Source: Actinomadura latina NBRC 106108 (lineage in GTDB: Bacteria; Actinomycetota; Actinomycetes; Streptosporangiales; Streptosporangiaceae). From it: DNA of 64,000 bases. The notes under the pieces are model-generated. The model saw only the letters and a program-made list of their open reading frames with translations, searched no databases and was not told the DNA's origin. Positions 33,439-43,335 of this stretch are shown here, in pieces. Location of the stretch: positions 310,001 to 374,000 of the forward strand of contig NZ_BCQS01000011.1 of NCBI RefSeq assembly GCF_001552195.1, read 5' to 3'. The translations under genes and the position numbers were made by a program. Every line of letters begins with the position of its first letter. Position 1 is the stretch's first letter.

Positions 33439-34036
33439 CCGGATCCGCGAGATCTCGGGTGACGAGCTCGACCACGCCGGCTACCACGGTGATTTCGCCC
33501 GTCATACCGCAGGTCTCAAGGGCGTGATCTGGAAGCTCGAACGCTCTCAGACTTTCCGGGAGCCGGATGATCCCAGCTGGCACGCCTTCGCCTCCGGGAA
33601 ATGGCGGCGCGCTCTGGACCTGCTGGAGCAAGATCGGGAAGCGGTCCATGCCGAGGCTCGCCGCAACAGGCGGCAAGGCTTGAAGATCAGGCGCGTTCGC
33701 GTCGTCGAGCATCCCCTGACCCCCTACCTCCAATGGGAGCTCCACGCACTGCGGATGCTCGCGGAAGAGGGCTTCGAGCTGAGCGTCCTCCCGGCGGGTG
33801 AACTCGCGTCGCTGGAAGCCCGCGGCCGGCTGCCCGAGGTGGTGATCATCGACGACCGCGTCCTCTATGAGGTCCGCTATCTGGCCGACTGGACGCCTTG
33901 CGGGGCCAAACGCATCAGTACACCCAAGGTGATCCGGATGGCCGGGGCCGAGATCACCGAACTCTTCGCCAAGGGCGAGCCCTTGCTCGACTTCTTCCGG
34001 CGGGAAGTGGCGCCGCTGCCCGCGCCGGCCGTCTGA
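33431..34036 (+). CDS. DUF6879 family protein
   Basis: The 201-residue protein matches the DUF6879 pattern: N-terminal aromatic repeat, WHAFASGKWRRALDLL, RRVRVVEHPLTPYLQWEL and ending in an acid/helix-rich tail with EVVIIDDRVLYEVRY. The function of the family is unknown; members are frequent next to XRE regulators in actinomycetes. The gene overlaps its upstream partner, and DUF6082 follows within 22 bases. Confidence 0.75.
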   Translation: MLDRIREISGDELDHAGYHGDFARHTAGLKGVIWKLERSQTFREPDDPSWHAFASGKWRRALDLLEQDREAVHAEARRNRRQGLKIRRVRVVEHPLTPYLQWELHALRMLAEEGFELSVLPAGELASLEARGRLPEVVIIDDRVLYEVRYLADWTPCGAKRISTPKVIRMAGAEITELFAKGEPLLDFFRREVAPLPAPAV

Positions 34037-34058
34037 TCTATCGTTCGTAGACATCAAC

Positions 34059-34400
34059 ATGATCATCTCTGAATGGCAGATGTCATTCGAGACGAAGGCA
34101 CTTCCGGAGATGCGCCTGCGCGCCATTTCCCGAGAGATGTTCAGCGCCCACCCTGGGCGCGCCTACTGGCGCGAAGCCCGGCAGGTGCGTTTGAGCACCT
34201 CGGAGACGAAGCGGGCACGCCTCTTCCACCAGATCCTCGACGAGGAGTACGACCAGGCCCCGGTGCCTCCCGCACCTGAACATTCCCGTTCTCACCGCAC
34301 CCGCGCACTGCAGGCCGGTGCGGCGGCCAGTGCCCTGGTGCTGGCCTCCCTCCTCGCCCGTGCCCTCACCCACCGGACGCGAAATAGATCAAGACGCTGA
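34059..34400 (+). CDS. DUF6082-like protein with C-terminal membrane helix
   Basis: The 113-residue protein has the segment GRAYWREAR and then RARLFHQILDEEYDQ, which resembles the C-terminal part of DUF6082 proteins, followed by one hydrophobic helix (LQAGAAASALVLASLLA) and a basic tail. DUF6082 proteins normally have the membrane helix at the N-terminus and are longer, so this may be a circularly rearranged or shortened member. The function is unknown. Confidence 0.45.
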   Translation: MIISEWQMSFETKALPEMRLRAISREMFSAHPGRAYWREARQVRLSTSETKRARLFHQILDEEYDQAPVPPAPEHSRSHRTRALQAGAAASALVLASLLARALTHRTRNRSRR

Positions 34401-34624
34401 ACGTCGCGTGGCCTACCGCGACGCCATCCTCGCCCGCTACCTCCTCACGCTCCTGACCGAGGCTGGACGGGTGAGCGGCTGCGGCGGCATAAAGTCGTAT
34501 GAACCCAGTAGAGTCGCGCAATGCTGCAGGTCTTCACGGTGCACAGGGCTGGGCGCCGGATGCCTGCCGGGCAGGCGCCACTGCTCTCCCTCGTAGGTCC
34601 CGATGACACCGGAGGCGCTGAGAC

Positions 34625-37600
34625 TTGAAGCCGACGCTGGCTGCGGAGGAGCTGCGGGAGAACCTGACGCAGTACCTGTCCACGACGTTCGCGCTGAGCG
34701 ACCCGTCGGCTCGGGAGGCGCTGCAACGGTTCCTCAATGACCCGGTGCAGGGCATCTTCCGGGGCCCGTACCTGCGGATTCGGACGCCATTCCGGAAGGC
34801 CGAGTCCGGTTGGCAGGACTGCCTTGAGTGGCACGGGCTCGACTTCCGTCCGCACCGGCATCAGGCAAAGGCGTTCGAGCGGCTCAGCACACTGCACGGC
34901 CCGGCGAAGCCGACGCTGATCACGACCGGGACCGGTTCCGGTAAGACCGAGTCTTTCCTGATCCCCGTGCTGGACCACTGCCGGCGGGAGCGGTCGAAGG
35001 GGCGCGGCGGCGTCAAGGCCGTCCTGCTGTATCCGATGAACGCGCTCGCCACCGACCAGGCGAACCGGCTCAACGACTACCTCCACAAGCACGGCATGGA
35101 GCAGGTCACCGCGGGCCTCTACATCGGAGACACGCCGGAGATCGGGTATCCGCGGGTGATGACGGACCGGGCGGAGATCCGCCGGAACCCGCCCGACATC
35201 CTGATCACGAACTACAAGATGCTGGACCTGCTCCTCCAGCGCGGCGACGACGTCCCGCTGTGGAAGGACGCGAATCTCACCTACGTGGTGGTGGACGAGT
35301 TCCACACCTACGACGGCGCGCAGGGCACCGATGTGGCGATGCTGCTGCGCCGGCTGGCGGCCGTCACCGGCAAGGCCGAGCCGGGGAGGCCGCTGGGCGA
35401 CATCTGCCCGGTCGCGACGTCCGCGACGCTGGGCGAGGGCGGTGACGGCGCGGAGATCCGGGCGGCTGCGGGGGAAGTGTTCGGGACGCCGTTCGCCGAC
35501 GACGCGGTGATCGGGGAGGACCGCTGCACCGTCGACGAGTTCCTCGGTGAACTCGACTACGGGCTTCCGCTGCCGTCCCCGGACGACCTCATCGCGTGCG
35601 GCGACCCGATCCACAAGCCGGACGCGCTGAAACGCATTCAGCGCGAGGTCACCGGCCGCGACGACCTCACACGGCAGCAGCTCGCGGAGGTGCTCAAGCA
35701 GCACATCCTCACCCGGGCCGTCCTGGAGCTGCTCAAGGACGGAGACCCGCAGACGCCCGAGCAGATGCTGAAGCTGCTGCCGAAGATGGGCGCGTACGCG
35801 TGGGGCGCGTCCATCCTCGACAATCCCGGCAAGGCGGCGAAGGCGCTGGCGCGGTTCGTGGCGCTGATCTCCGAGGCCCGCGATCCCGAGGCCGACGACC
35901 CGGAGACTCCTTTCCTGCTGGTGGAGACGCACCTGTGGGTGCGGGCGGTGTCGCGGCTGCTGCGGATGGTGGACGACAGGGCCGCGTTCGCGTGGATCGG
36001 GGAGCCCCCGGTCTTGGAGGCCGACTCGGGCTTCGACCACTTCGGCAAGACGATGCTCCCGGCGGTCTACTGCCGGCACTGCGGACGGTCCGGCTGGACG
36101 GCGTTCTCGCCGCAGCGGGACCCGGGCGACCTCGTCACCGTCCCCGAGCGGATCTACCGGGCGTCCACCGGGCCGGAGAAGAAGCGGGTCCGGCCGATGA
36201 TCGCGGCGACGAAGGCGGAGGTCGAGGCGCGAGTGCGCCGCCTCGCCATCCTCACCGGCGACGGCGTCAAGACGTTCGACCCGGCGCTGCACCGGTACGG
36301 CGCGATCGGCGACGGCGTGTTCGTCCTCACCGACATCGTGCACGACGAGTCGTCCGAAAACGCCGCGAAGCAGGACCGGTGCCCGGCCTGCGAGATGGAC
36401 CAGGGCATCCGGTACCTCGGTGCGGGGCTGGCGTCGCTGGCGGCGGTGACGGTCACCCAGCTGATGGCGGGCCGGCAACTGTCCACTGATCCGCGCCGGC
36501 GGAAGACGCTGCTGTTCAACGACTCCGTCCAGGATGCCGCGCACCGGGCCGGGTTCGTGGCAAACCGGTCGTACGCCTTCTCCCTCCGGCGGCTGATCAG
36601 TTCGCGGCTGGAGCCCGGGAAGGGCGTGCGGCTGAACGACGTGATCGGGGATCTGGCCGCGGCGGCGAGCCAGTCCGGGGTGCTGCCCGCGGTCGTCCCG
36701 CCGGACCTGCACGAACGCCCCGAGGTGGACGCCATCCTCGCCGAGACCACCAGCGGCACCCCCGCCGCGTGGGGCCTGATCGGGGAGCGGCTGGCGTTCC
36801 AGACGATCCTGGAGTTCGGGCTGCGGTCCCGGCAGGGACGCACCCTCGACCTCACCCGCACCGCCGTCGCCGAGGTCGCACTGCCCGACCCCGCCCGCGC
36901 CGCGGCGCTGGCGAAGGACGTCCACACGCAGGTCACCGGCATGATCGAGCTTCAGACGCCGGAGCGGTACGCGACGCTCGTCCGGGGTCTGCTGGAACGG
37001 CTCCGCTACCGGGGCGCGATCAAGCACCGGTGGCTCGACGCGTGGATCACGAACGGCGGCACCAGCCGGTTCGGCGCGATCTGGGGGCGCCGCCCAGATG
37101 GGATGCCCGCGTTCCCGCGCGGGCTGAGCGCGCCCACGTTCCTGCTCGACCGGCAGAAGCGCAGGTCGGAGTTCGACCGGATCGACGCCGACCAGGGCTG
37201 GGCGCAGGACTGGGCCGCCCGCTGCCTCGCCCTCGACCGGCGGCAGGCCGGCGAGTACCTGCGGCGCCTGCTGCCCGTCCTCGCCGAGGAGGGCCTCGTC
37301 GCCAAGCGCGTCATCGACGGCGCGACCGGGGTGTACGGGCTGCAGCCGGGGCACGTCCTCGTGCACGCGCTGACGGACGCGGAAGCCGACGAGGCCGGGC
37401 TCGGCTGCGATCGGTGCGCGTGGCAGCAGACGATCCGTCCCGAACTGGTGGACGCCTGGCGCGGGCAGCCGTGTCCCCGCTACCGGTGCGGCGGCGCCCT
37501 CACCGACCGCGGCACCCGCAGCCACCGCGACGACTACTACCGGCGCCTGTACCTCGGGGAGGAGCCGTTCCGGGTGGTGACGGCCGAGCACACCGGCGCG

Positions 37601-40600
37601 CTCACCCGCCGGCAGCGTGAGGACGTCGAGGCGCGGTTCCGCAAGAAGGAGCAGCGCTACAACGACCCGAACGTGATGGCGTGCACGCCGACACTGGAAC
37701 TCGGCATCGACATCGGCGACCTGTCCGCGGTGATCCTGGCGTCGCTGCCGCCCGGCCCCGCCAACTACGTCCAGCGGGTCGGGCGGGCCGGGCGCAAGAC
37801 CGGCAACGCGTTCCTGGTGACGCTCGTCGGCCGGCACCCTCGCGACCTGTACTTCATCAACGAGCCCCAAGCGATGATCGCGGGCCGGATCGTTCCGCCG
37901 GGCAGCTACCTGTCCGCCATCGAGATCCTGCGCCGCCAGTACGCCGCGCACCTGGTCGACCTGTGCGCGCGGGGCCGGCTACCGGGCGTGCTGCCGCTGC
38001 CGCGCCGCACGTCCGCGCTGTTCGGCGAGACGGGCTGGCTCGCCGCGTTCACCGCCGCCGCGCTGGAGTGCGGAGCCGTCGAGGCGTTCCTCGACCTGTT
38101 CGGCGGGTCGGTGTCGCCGGACGCCGCCGCCGATCTGCGCGCGTTCGCCACCGCCGGGCTGAAGGACGTCGTCCGGGACGTCGAGGAGCGGTGGGAGGCC
38201 CGCCGCGCCGACCTGAAGGACCGCCTCGACCGCATCGACGAGGCCATCGACTCGCTCCTCGAATCGGACCCCTCGCAGAATGCGACCCGGCGGTCGCTGC
38301 GCTCCGAGCGAGGCGGGATCGCGCGGCTGATGGGCGACATGGGGCGGCGCAGCGCGCAGGGCACCCTCGTCGAACTCGGGCTGCTACCGAACTACTCGCT
38401 GCTCGACAACGTCACCACGCTCGAAGCGACGGTCACGTGGGAAGAGGAGAACGCCGAGGAGCGGACGTACCACAGCGAGGTCCGCGAGTACGGGCGGTCG
38501 GCGCGGCTCGCGCTGACCGAGCTCGCGCCCGGCAACTCCTTCTACATCCGCGGCTACCAGCACAAGGTCAGCGGGCTGGACATCGGCACCGAGTCGCGTC
38601 CCTCCTGGGAGCAGTGGCGGGTCTGCCCCAGCTGCGGGCACGTCCGGACGGGCCTCGACGCGGGGGGCGACATCTCGGCGTGCGCGCGGTGCGGCGACCC
38701 CGCCATCGGGGCCGTGCAGAACCTGCACAAGGTGCTGCGGCCGGTGCGGGTGTTCGCGCACGACCGGCGGGACGAGGCGCGGATCGGCGACGACTCCGAC
38801 GAGCGGCAGCGCCGGTACTACGAGGACGCCGTCGCCGTCGACATCGACCGCGCCGACATCGCGCCCGGGTCGTGGCGGCACTCGGGCGCCGTGTTCGGGG
38901 TCGACTTCACCCGGCACGCGGTGGTCCGCCGGTTCAACCTCGGAGTGCGGCGCACCGACCGGCGCGACGTCGCCCGGTTCGCCGGAGACGAACGGCAGAT
39001 CGCCCATTTCCACGTCTGCCCGTCGTGCGGCGGCGCGACCGTCGACGGCCCGCCGGGGCAGGACGACGAGAACGGACGGGACGCGCTGATCGCGGCGTCC
39101 TCCACGGACCGGAGCCGGCGGCACCACCGCACCTGGTGCTCCTACCGGCGCGCGTCGCGGGACGCCGACCACCACAAGATGATCCTGGCGCACGAGCTGC
39201 GGACGGAGGCGCTGCGGATTCTGCTGCCGGTCGCGACGCTGTACGTCGAGGAGCGGACGGCGTCGTTCCAGGCGGCGCTGATGGCGGGCGTCGCGGCCCG
39301 CTACGGCGGCGACCCCGACCACCTGGAGATCGTGACGGCGACGATGCCGGACCAGGCGACCGGCCGGCGGCGGCGCTTCCTCGTCCTGCACGACACGCTG
39401 CCCGGCGGCACCGGATACCTGCACCGGCTCGCCGACCCCGCGGAGTTCCGCCGGGTCCTGGAGGCGGCCCACGCCCGTGCCTCCGAATGCCCGTGCCGGG
39501 AGGAGCCGGGGAAGCGCGCGTGCCACCGATGCCTGCTCTCGCACGTCCCGGGGACGCTGTTCGACAAGGTCAGCCGGGCCGAGGCCGTCGACATGCTGGA
39601 AGAGCTCCTGGAGGAATGGCAGACGGCGTCCGTCGCCGACACGAGCGAGATCTCGCTGTGGGACCAGGTCGAGAGCGAGCTCGAGTCGCGGTTCCTGGAG
39701 GGGCTGGAAACCTGGGCGAAGCGGGACGGCGGCAACGCGTCGCTGACGCGCGGCCCGGTCGTCGCCGGACGCAAGACCGCCGACCTGCGCATCGAGATCC
39801 CGAACACCGGCTCGGGCGGCGCGGCCATCCGGCGGTGGCGGGTGACCCTGCAGAACACGATCCGGGGGACGCGCCCGGACGTGGTGTTCCGGCTGGTCGA
39901 CGACGAGCCGCAGCAGGTCACGGTGTATCTCGACGGGTACAACTACCACGCGGCCCCGGAGATCAACCGGCTCGCCGACGACGCCGCCAAGCGGGCCCAG
40001 CTCCGGGCGCACGGACGGCTGGTGTTCGCGCTCACCTGGAAGGACCTGGACGAGTGGGAGGCCCGCCGCCACGAACCCTGTGACGGCGTCGAGGCCTACA
40101 GCCCGTACCAGAACAACGCGCGGCTGGCGGCCAGGAAACTGTACGGACGGGCCGGCGACCCGGACGAGCTGCCGCGCACGATGTGGACCAACCCCGTCGA
40201 CACGTTGCTCGCCTACCTCGCCGAACCGGACCGGGACGTGTGGCTGCGGCGCGCCGAGGCCGTCACCTTCGGGGTGCTGAACTCCGGCCTCCGGACGGGC
40301 GGGACGCGCAGCGACCGCGCCGGCGTGGCCGCGCGCGTGAACGCCGCGCTGCGCGGGGAGCCGCTGCCCGCACTGGAGCAGGGAACGGTCGAGGTGTACG
40401 CGGCCGCCCCGCTCACCGTGATCCTCGACAAGAGCCGCAGCGGCGCCCCCGCGTGGAGCGCCTTCGTCGTCATCGACGACCGGAACGAGACCATCGTCGC
40501 CGACACCGACGCGCACAAGCGGCGGTGGGCGAGCTGGCTGTACTGGGGAAACCTGCTGCAGTTCCTCGACCACGGCGGCGGCGACGGCGGGCAGCTCGCA

Positions 40601-41137
40601 CTGTCGGAGATCGACCGGTTCGACCCGGCGCTGCTCGCGGCGTCCGGCGGCGAGGGGCGGCAGGCCGCGCTCAGCCTCGTCCCGCTGGACGAAGACCTGC
40701 GGGACGAGCCGGAGGCGATCACGGAGCCCGCCGCGACCGTCCCGGCTCCGGCGCCGTCCCACGAGGAGCCCGCACCGACGCGCGTCGACGCGGCGGAGCC
40801 GGAACCTGCCCCCGAGCCGACGGTGTTGACCGACAGTTGGGTGGACGTGCTCGACATGATCGATCCCGACGAGCCCGGCCTGGCCGCGTTCGTCCGTGGC
40901 CTGGCCGCCGCCGGGATCGCCGCGCCGCCGGACTCCGGCATCGGCTACGAGTTGGGCGAACAGGCGTGGCAGGCGGAAGTGGCCTGGCCTGACCGCAAGA
41001 TCGCGATCGTCCTGGCCGGGGACGGCGAGGAGGCACAGCGCCGCGACACCGCCTACGCGGAGGCGGGGTGGGACGTCCGGGCCGTGGACGGCTGGACGCG
41101 CGAAGAACTGGTTGATCGAATCGAAGGAGCGAAGTGA
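34625..41137 (+). CDS. 2170-aa DEAD/DEAH helicase with DUF1998 (DruE / DrmA-DrmB-like)
   Basis: This superfamily 2 helicase has Walker A TGTGSGKTE (101-109), DEFH box (about 223), SATLG (about 263), a large middle region, and the second lobe with ELGIDIG (about 1025) and QRVGRAGR (about 1049). DUF1998 spans about 1530-1660 with a Cys cluster CPCREEPGKRACHRC. Further Cys-x2-Cys pairs near 481, 586, 930 and 1335 suggest zinc ribbons. The last 60 residues, after a Pro/Glu-rich linker, resemble a degraded PD-(D/E)XK or DUF559-type fold (EVAWPDRKIAIV and RRDTAYAEAGWDVRAV). The size and domains match DruE of Druantia and a fusion of DISARM DrmA with DrmB. The start is the TTG at 34625; the stop overlaps the next gene. 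Confidence 0.88.
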   Translation: MKPTLAAEELRENLTQYLSTTFALSDPSAREALQRFLNDPVQGIFRGPYLRIRTPFRKAESGWQDCLEWHGLDFRPHRHQAKAFERLSTLHGPAKPTLITTGTGSGKTESFLIPVLDHCRRERSKGRGGVKAVLLYPMNALATDQANRLNDYLHKHGMEQVTAGLYIGDTPEIGYPRVMTDRAEIRRNPPDILITNYKMLDLLLQRGDDVPLWKDANLTYVVVDEFHTYDGAQGTDVAMLLRRLAAVTGKAEPGRPLGDICPVATSATLGEGGDGAEIRAAAGEVFGTPFADDAVIGEDRCTVDEFLGELDYGLPLPSPDDLIACGDPIHKPDALKRIQREVTGRDDLTRQQLAEVLKQHILTRAVLELLKDGDPQTPEQMLKLLPKMGAYAWGASILDNPGKAAKALARFVALISEARDPEADDPETPFLLVETHLWVRAVSRLLRMVDDRAAFAWIGEPPVLEADSGFDHFGKTMLPAVYCRHCGRSGWTAFSPQRDPGDLVTVPERIYRASTGPEKKRVRPMIAATKAEVEARVRRLAILTGDGVKTFDPALHRYGAIGDGVFVLTDIVHDESSENAAKQDRCPACEMDQGIRYLGAGLASLAAVTVTQLMAGRQLSTDPRRRKTLLFNDSVQDAAHRAGFVANRSYAFSLRRLISSRLEPGKGVRLNDVIGDLAAAASQSGVLPAVVPPDLHERPEVDAILAETTSGTPAAWGLIGERLAFQTILEFGLRSRQGRTLDLTRTAVAEVALPDPARAAALAKDVHTQVTGMIELQTPERYATLVRGLLERLRYRGAIKHRWLDAWITNGGTSRFGAIWGRRPDGMPAFPRGLSAPTFLLDRQKRRSEFDRIDADQGWAQDWAARCLALDRRQAGEYLRRLLPVLAEEGLVAKRVIDGATGVYGLQPGHVLVHALTDAEADEAGLGCDRCAWQQTIRPELVDAWRGQPCPRYRCGGALTDRGTRSHRDDYYRRLYLGEEPFRVVTAEHTGALTRRQREDVEARFRKKEQRYNDPNVMACTPTLELGIDIGDLSAVILASLPPGPANYVQRVGRAGRKTGNAFLVTLVGRHPRDLYFINEPQAMIAGRIVPPGSYLSAIEILRRQYAAHLVDLCARGRLPGVLPLPRRTSALFGETGWLAAFTAAALECGAVEAFLDLFGGSVSPDAAADLRAFATAGLKDVVRDVEERWEARRADLKDRLDRIDEAIDSLLESDPSQNATRRSLRSERGGIARLMGDMGRRSAQGTLVELGLLPNYSLLDNVTTLEATVTWEEENAEERTYHSEVREYGRSARLALTELAPGNSFYIRGYQHKVSGLDIGTESRPSWEQWRVCPSCGHVRTGLDAGGDISACARCGDPAIGAVQNLHKVLRPVRVFAHDRRDEARIGDDSDERQRRYYEDAVAVDIDRADIAPGSWRHSGAVFGVDFTRHAVVRRFNLGVRRTDRRDVARFAGDERQIAHFHVCPSCGGATVDGPPGQDDENGRDALIAASSTDRSRRHHRTWCSYRRASRDADHHKMILAHELRTEALRILLPVATLYVEERTASFQAALMAGVAARYGGDPDHLEIVTATMPDQATGRRRRFLVLHDTLPGGTGYLHRLADPAEFRRVLEAAHARASECPCREEPGKRACHRCLLSHVPGTLFDKVSRAEAVDMLEELLEEWQTASVADTSEISLWDQVESELESRFLEGLETWAKRDGGNASLTRGPVVAGRKTADLRIEIPNTGSGGAAIRRWRVTLQNTIRGTRPDVVFRLVDDEPQQVTVYLDGYNYHAAPEINRLADDAAKRAQLRAHGRLVFALTWKDLDEWEARRHEPCDGVEAYSPYQNNARLAARKLYGRAGDPDELPRTMWTNPVDTLLAYLAEPDRDVWLRRAEAVTFGVLNSGLRTGGTRSDRAGVAARVNAALRGEPLPALEQGTVEVYAAAPLTVILDKSRSGAPAWSAFVVIDDRNETIVADTDAHKRRWASWLYWGNLLQFLDHGGGDGGQLALSEIDRFDPALLAASGGEGRQAALSLVPLDEDLRDEPEAITEPAATVPAPAPSHEEPAPTRVDAAEPEPAPEPTVLTDSWVDVLDMIDPDEPGLAAFVRGLAAAGIAAPPDSGIGYELGEQAWQAEVAWPDRKIAIVLAGDGEEAQRRDTAYAEAGWDVRAVDGWTREELVDRIEGAK

Positions 41138-43335
41138 GCGGGGCGACGCTGCGGCTGCTCGACCGGGCCGAGAAGGAGATCCTGAAGCTCCCCCGCGCGG
41201 TGAAGGGCGCGATCTACGACTTCCAGCACAAGTTCCGCAACGACCCGCGCAACAAGGGGCTGCGGTTCAAGCAGCTGAAGAACTCGCAGCTGTACTCGGC
41301 GCGCGTCAACGACGACTACCGTGCGCTGCTGCTGCACGCGGGCGGTACCGAGTACATCCTCGTGGCGGTCGAGCCGCGCGGCGAGGTGTACGACCACCTC
41401 GACCGGTACCGGTACCAGATCAACCCGGTCACGGGCGGCATCGAATTCCTGGACCTCGTCGTGGCGGAGGAGGTCGTCGGCGGCAACGGCAACGGGCGGC
41501 CGCAGCCGGAACCGCGGCCGGAACCGGCACCCTCGCCGGAGCCGGTAGCGGCGGCGCCACTGTTCGCCGCATACTCCTCCGAGCAGCTCCTCGACCTCGG
41601 CGTCGCCGAGCCGCTGCTGCCGCTCATCGCGAAGATCACCACCGAGGACGAACTGCTCGGGCTCGTGTCGTACGCGCCGCAGCTGACAGGGGAAGTCCTG
41701 CTCGCGCTACACGACGGCGCGTCCCCGGAGGATGTCCTGGAGCAGGTGACCGCGCCCGTCGCCGCCGAGGAGGAGGTCGACACCGAGGACTACGCGGCGG
41801 CCCTCGCCCGTCCCGCCACGGCCGTCACCACCGCCGACGCCGACCTGCGCGAAGTGCTCGAACAGGGCGACTTCGGCCGCTGGAAGGTGTACCTGCACCC
41901 GACGCAGCGCAAGCTCGTCGAGCGCGACTACAACGGCCCGGCGCGGGTCAGCGGCGGTCCCGGCACCGGCAAGACGATCGTCGCGCTCCACCGCGTCAAG
42001 CATCTCGTGGACCGGCTCCCGGCCAGCGGCGGAAAGGCCGTCCTGCTCACCACATTCAACAAGAACCTGGCCGCCGACCTCGAACAGCGGCTCATCGCCC
42101 TCGCCGGCGAAGAGGTCGCCGCCCGCGTCCACATCACGAACGTCGACAAGCTCGCCAGCGAGATCGTCGCGGAGTCCGAACGGGGCCGGGCGCGTCGCCG
42201 CCTCGACGATGAGAAGGCCCGCAAGGAGTGGGACGACCTGCTCGCGGAGGAGAACGAGACCCGCTGGGACGCCGGGTTCCTGCACGAGGAATGGTCGCAG
42301 GTGATCCTCGGACAGGGGCTGCGGACACAGGCCGAGTACTTCCGGGCCCGCCGCGCCGGGCGGGGCCGCCCGCTCAACCGCGCCGACCGCAAGCGGATCT
42401 GGAACCTCACCGAGCGGTACGTGATGCGGCTGGAGAACAACAACCTGTCGACGCTCCGGCAGGTGACCGAGCGTGCCGCGCAGATCGAGGCGGCCCGCGC
42501 CCGTGACCGTGCGGCGTACCAGGAGAGGCAGGCCGACTCGCCGAAGCTGCAGGACGAGTCCGGTATGCGGCTGCGCCCCCGCTACCAGCACGTCGTCGTG
42601 GACGAGGCGCAGGACCTGTCCGCCGCGCACTGGCGGATGCTGCGCGCGATGGTCGACCCGGGGCGCAACGACATGTTCATCACCGGCGACACGCACCAGC
42701 GCATCTACGGCAACCACGTGTCGCTCGGCAACCTCGGCATCGCGATCCGCGGCCGGTCGTCCCGGCTGACGCTCAGTTACCGCACCACGCACGAGATCCT
42801 CGGCACCGCCGTCAGGGTGCTCGGCGGGGAGCAGTGGGACGACCTGGACGACGGCCGCGACGACCTCGCCGGCTACCGCTCCGTGCTGCGCGGCGCCGTC
42901 CCGGAACTGCGCGGCTTCTCCACCTGGGACGCCGAACTGGACGGCATTGTCCAGCAGATCAGGGCATGGGACGGTGACTCGATCGCGGTGTGCGTCCCCG
43001 AACGCCGCATGGTCGCCGAGGTCGAGACCCGCCTCGCCAAGGAGGGCATCGTCGCCTGCGCTATCACCGCGGACGGCCCCCGGTATGTCGAGGCGCCAGT
43101 CCACGTCGGCACCATGCACCGCTTCAAGGGCCTCGAATACCAGAACATGATCATCGCGGGTGTCGCGGAGGGCCTCGTCCCCGCCGCCCGGATCACCCGG
43201 TTCGCAGAGGAGGACCCGCTGCGCCACCGGCGGGACCTCCGGACCGCGCGCTCCCTGCTGTTCGTCGCCGTCACCCGTGCGCGTGACAACGCCGTCATCA
43301 CCTGGCACGGCACGAAGAGCGGGTTCCTGCCGTGA
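41134..43335 (+). CDS. RelE/ParE-like domain fused to UvrD-type helicase
   Basis: The 733-residue protein begins with a RelE/ParE-superfamily fold (about 5-90: LDRAEKEILKLP, LYSARVNDDYRALL and YDHLDRY). A Pro/Glu linker and helical segment follow, then a superfamily 1 helicase: Walker A GGPGTGKT (about 272-279), VDEAQD (about 488), GDTHQRIYG, SYRTTHEIL, TMHRFKGLEYQN and VAVTRARD. UvrD-type helicases translocate on single-stranded DNA 3' to 5'. The toxin-like domain may bind the helicase, the ribosome or mRNA; its role here is unknown. The GTG start overlaps the DUF1998 helicase stop, and its stop overlaps the kinase start. Confidence 0.85.
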   Translation: MSGATLRLLDRAEKEILKLPRAVKGAIYDFQHKFRNDPRNKGLRFKQLKNSQLYSARVNDDYRALLLHAGGTEYILVAVEPRGEVYDHLDRYRYQINPVTGGIEFLDLVVAEEVVGGNGNGRPQPEPRPEPAPSPEPVAAAPLFAAYSSEQLLDLGVAEPLLPLIAKITTEDELLGLVSYAPQLTGEVLLALHDGASPEDVLEQVTAPVAAEEEVDTEDYAAALARPATAVTTADADLREVLEQGDFGRWKVYLHPTQRKLVERDYNGPARVSGGPGTGKTIVALHRVKHLVDRLPASGGKAVLLTTFNKNLAADLEQRLIALAGEEVAARVHITNVDKLASEIVAESERGRARRRLDDEKARKEWDDLLAEENETRWDAGFLHEEWSQVILGQGLRTQAEYFRARRAGRGRPLNRADRKRIWNLTERYVMRLENNNLSTLRQVTERAAQIEAARARDRAAYQERQADSPKLQDESGMRLRPRYQHVVVDEAQDLSAAHWRMLRAMVDPGRNDMFITGDTHQRIYGNHVSLGNLGIAIRGRSSRLTLSYRTTHEILGTAVRVLGGEQWDDLDDGRDDLAGYRSVLRGAVPELRGFSTWDAELDGIVQQIRAWDGDSIAVCVPERRMVAEVETRLAKEGIVACAITADGPRYVEAPVHVGTMHRFKGLEYQNMIIAGVAEGLVPAARITRFAEEDPLRHRRDLRTARSLLFVAVTRARDNAVITWHGTKSGFLP

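Noticed and set aside
34445..37951. Minus-strand frame of 1168 codons opposite the DUF1998 helicase gene
   Set aside because: The sequence is a composition artefact with repeated Arg/Val/Leu stretches; the plus strand carries all helicase motifs.
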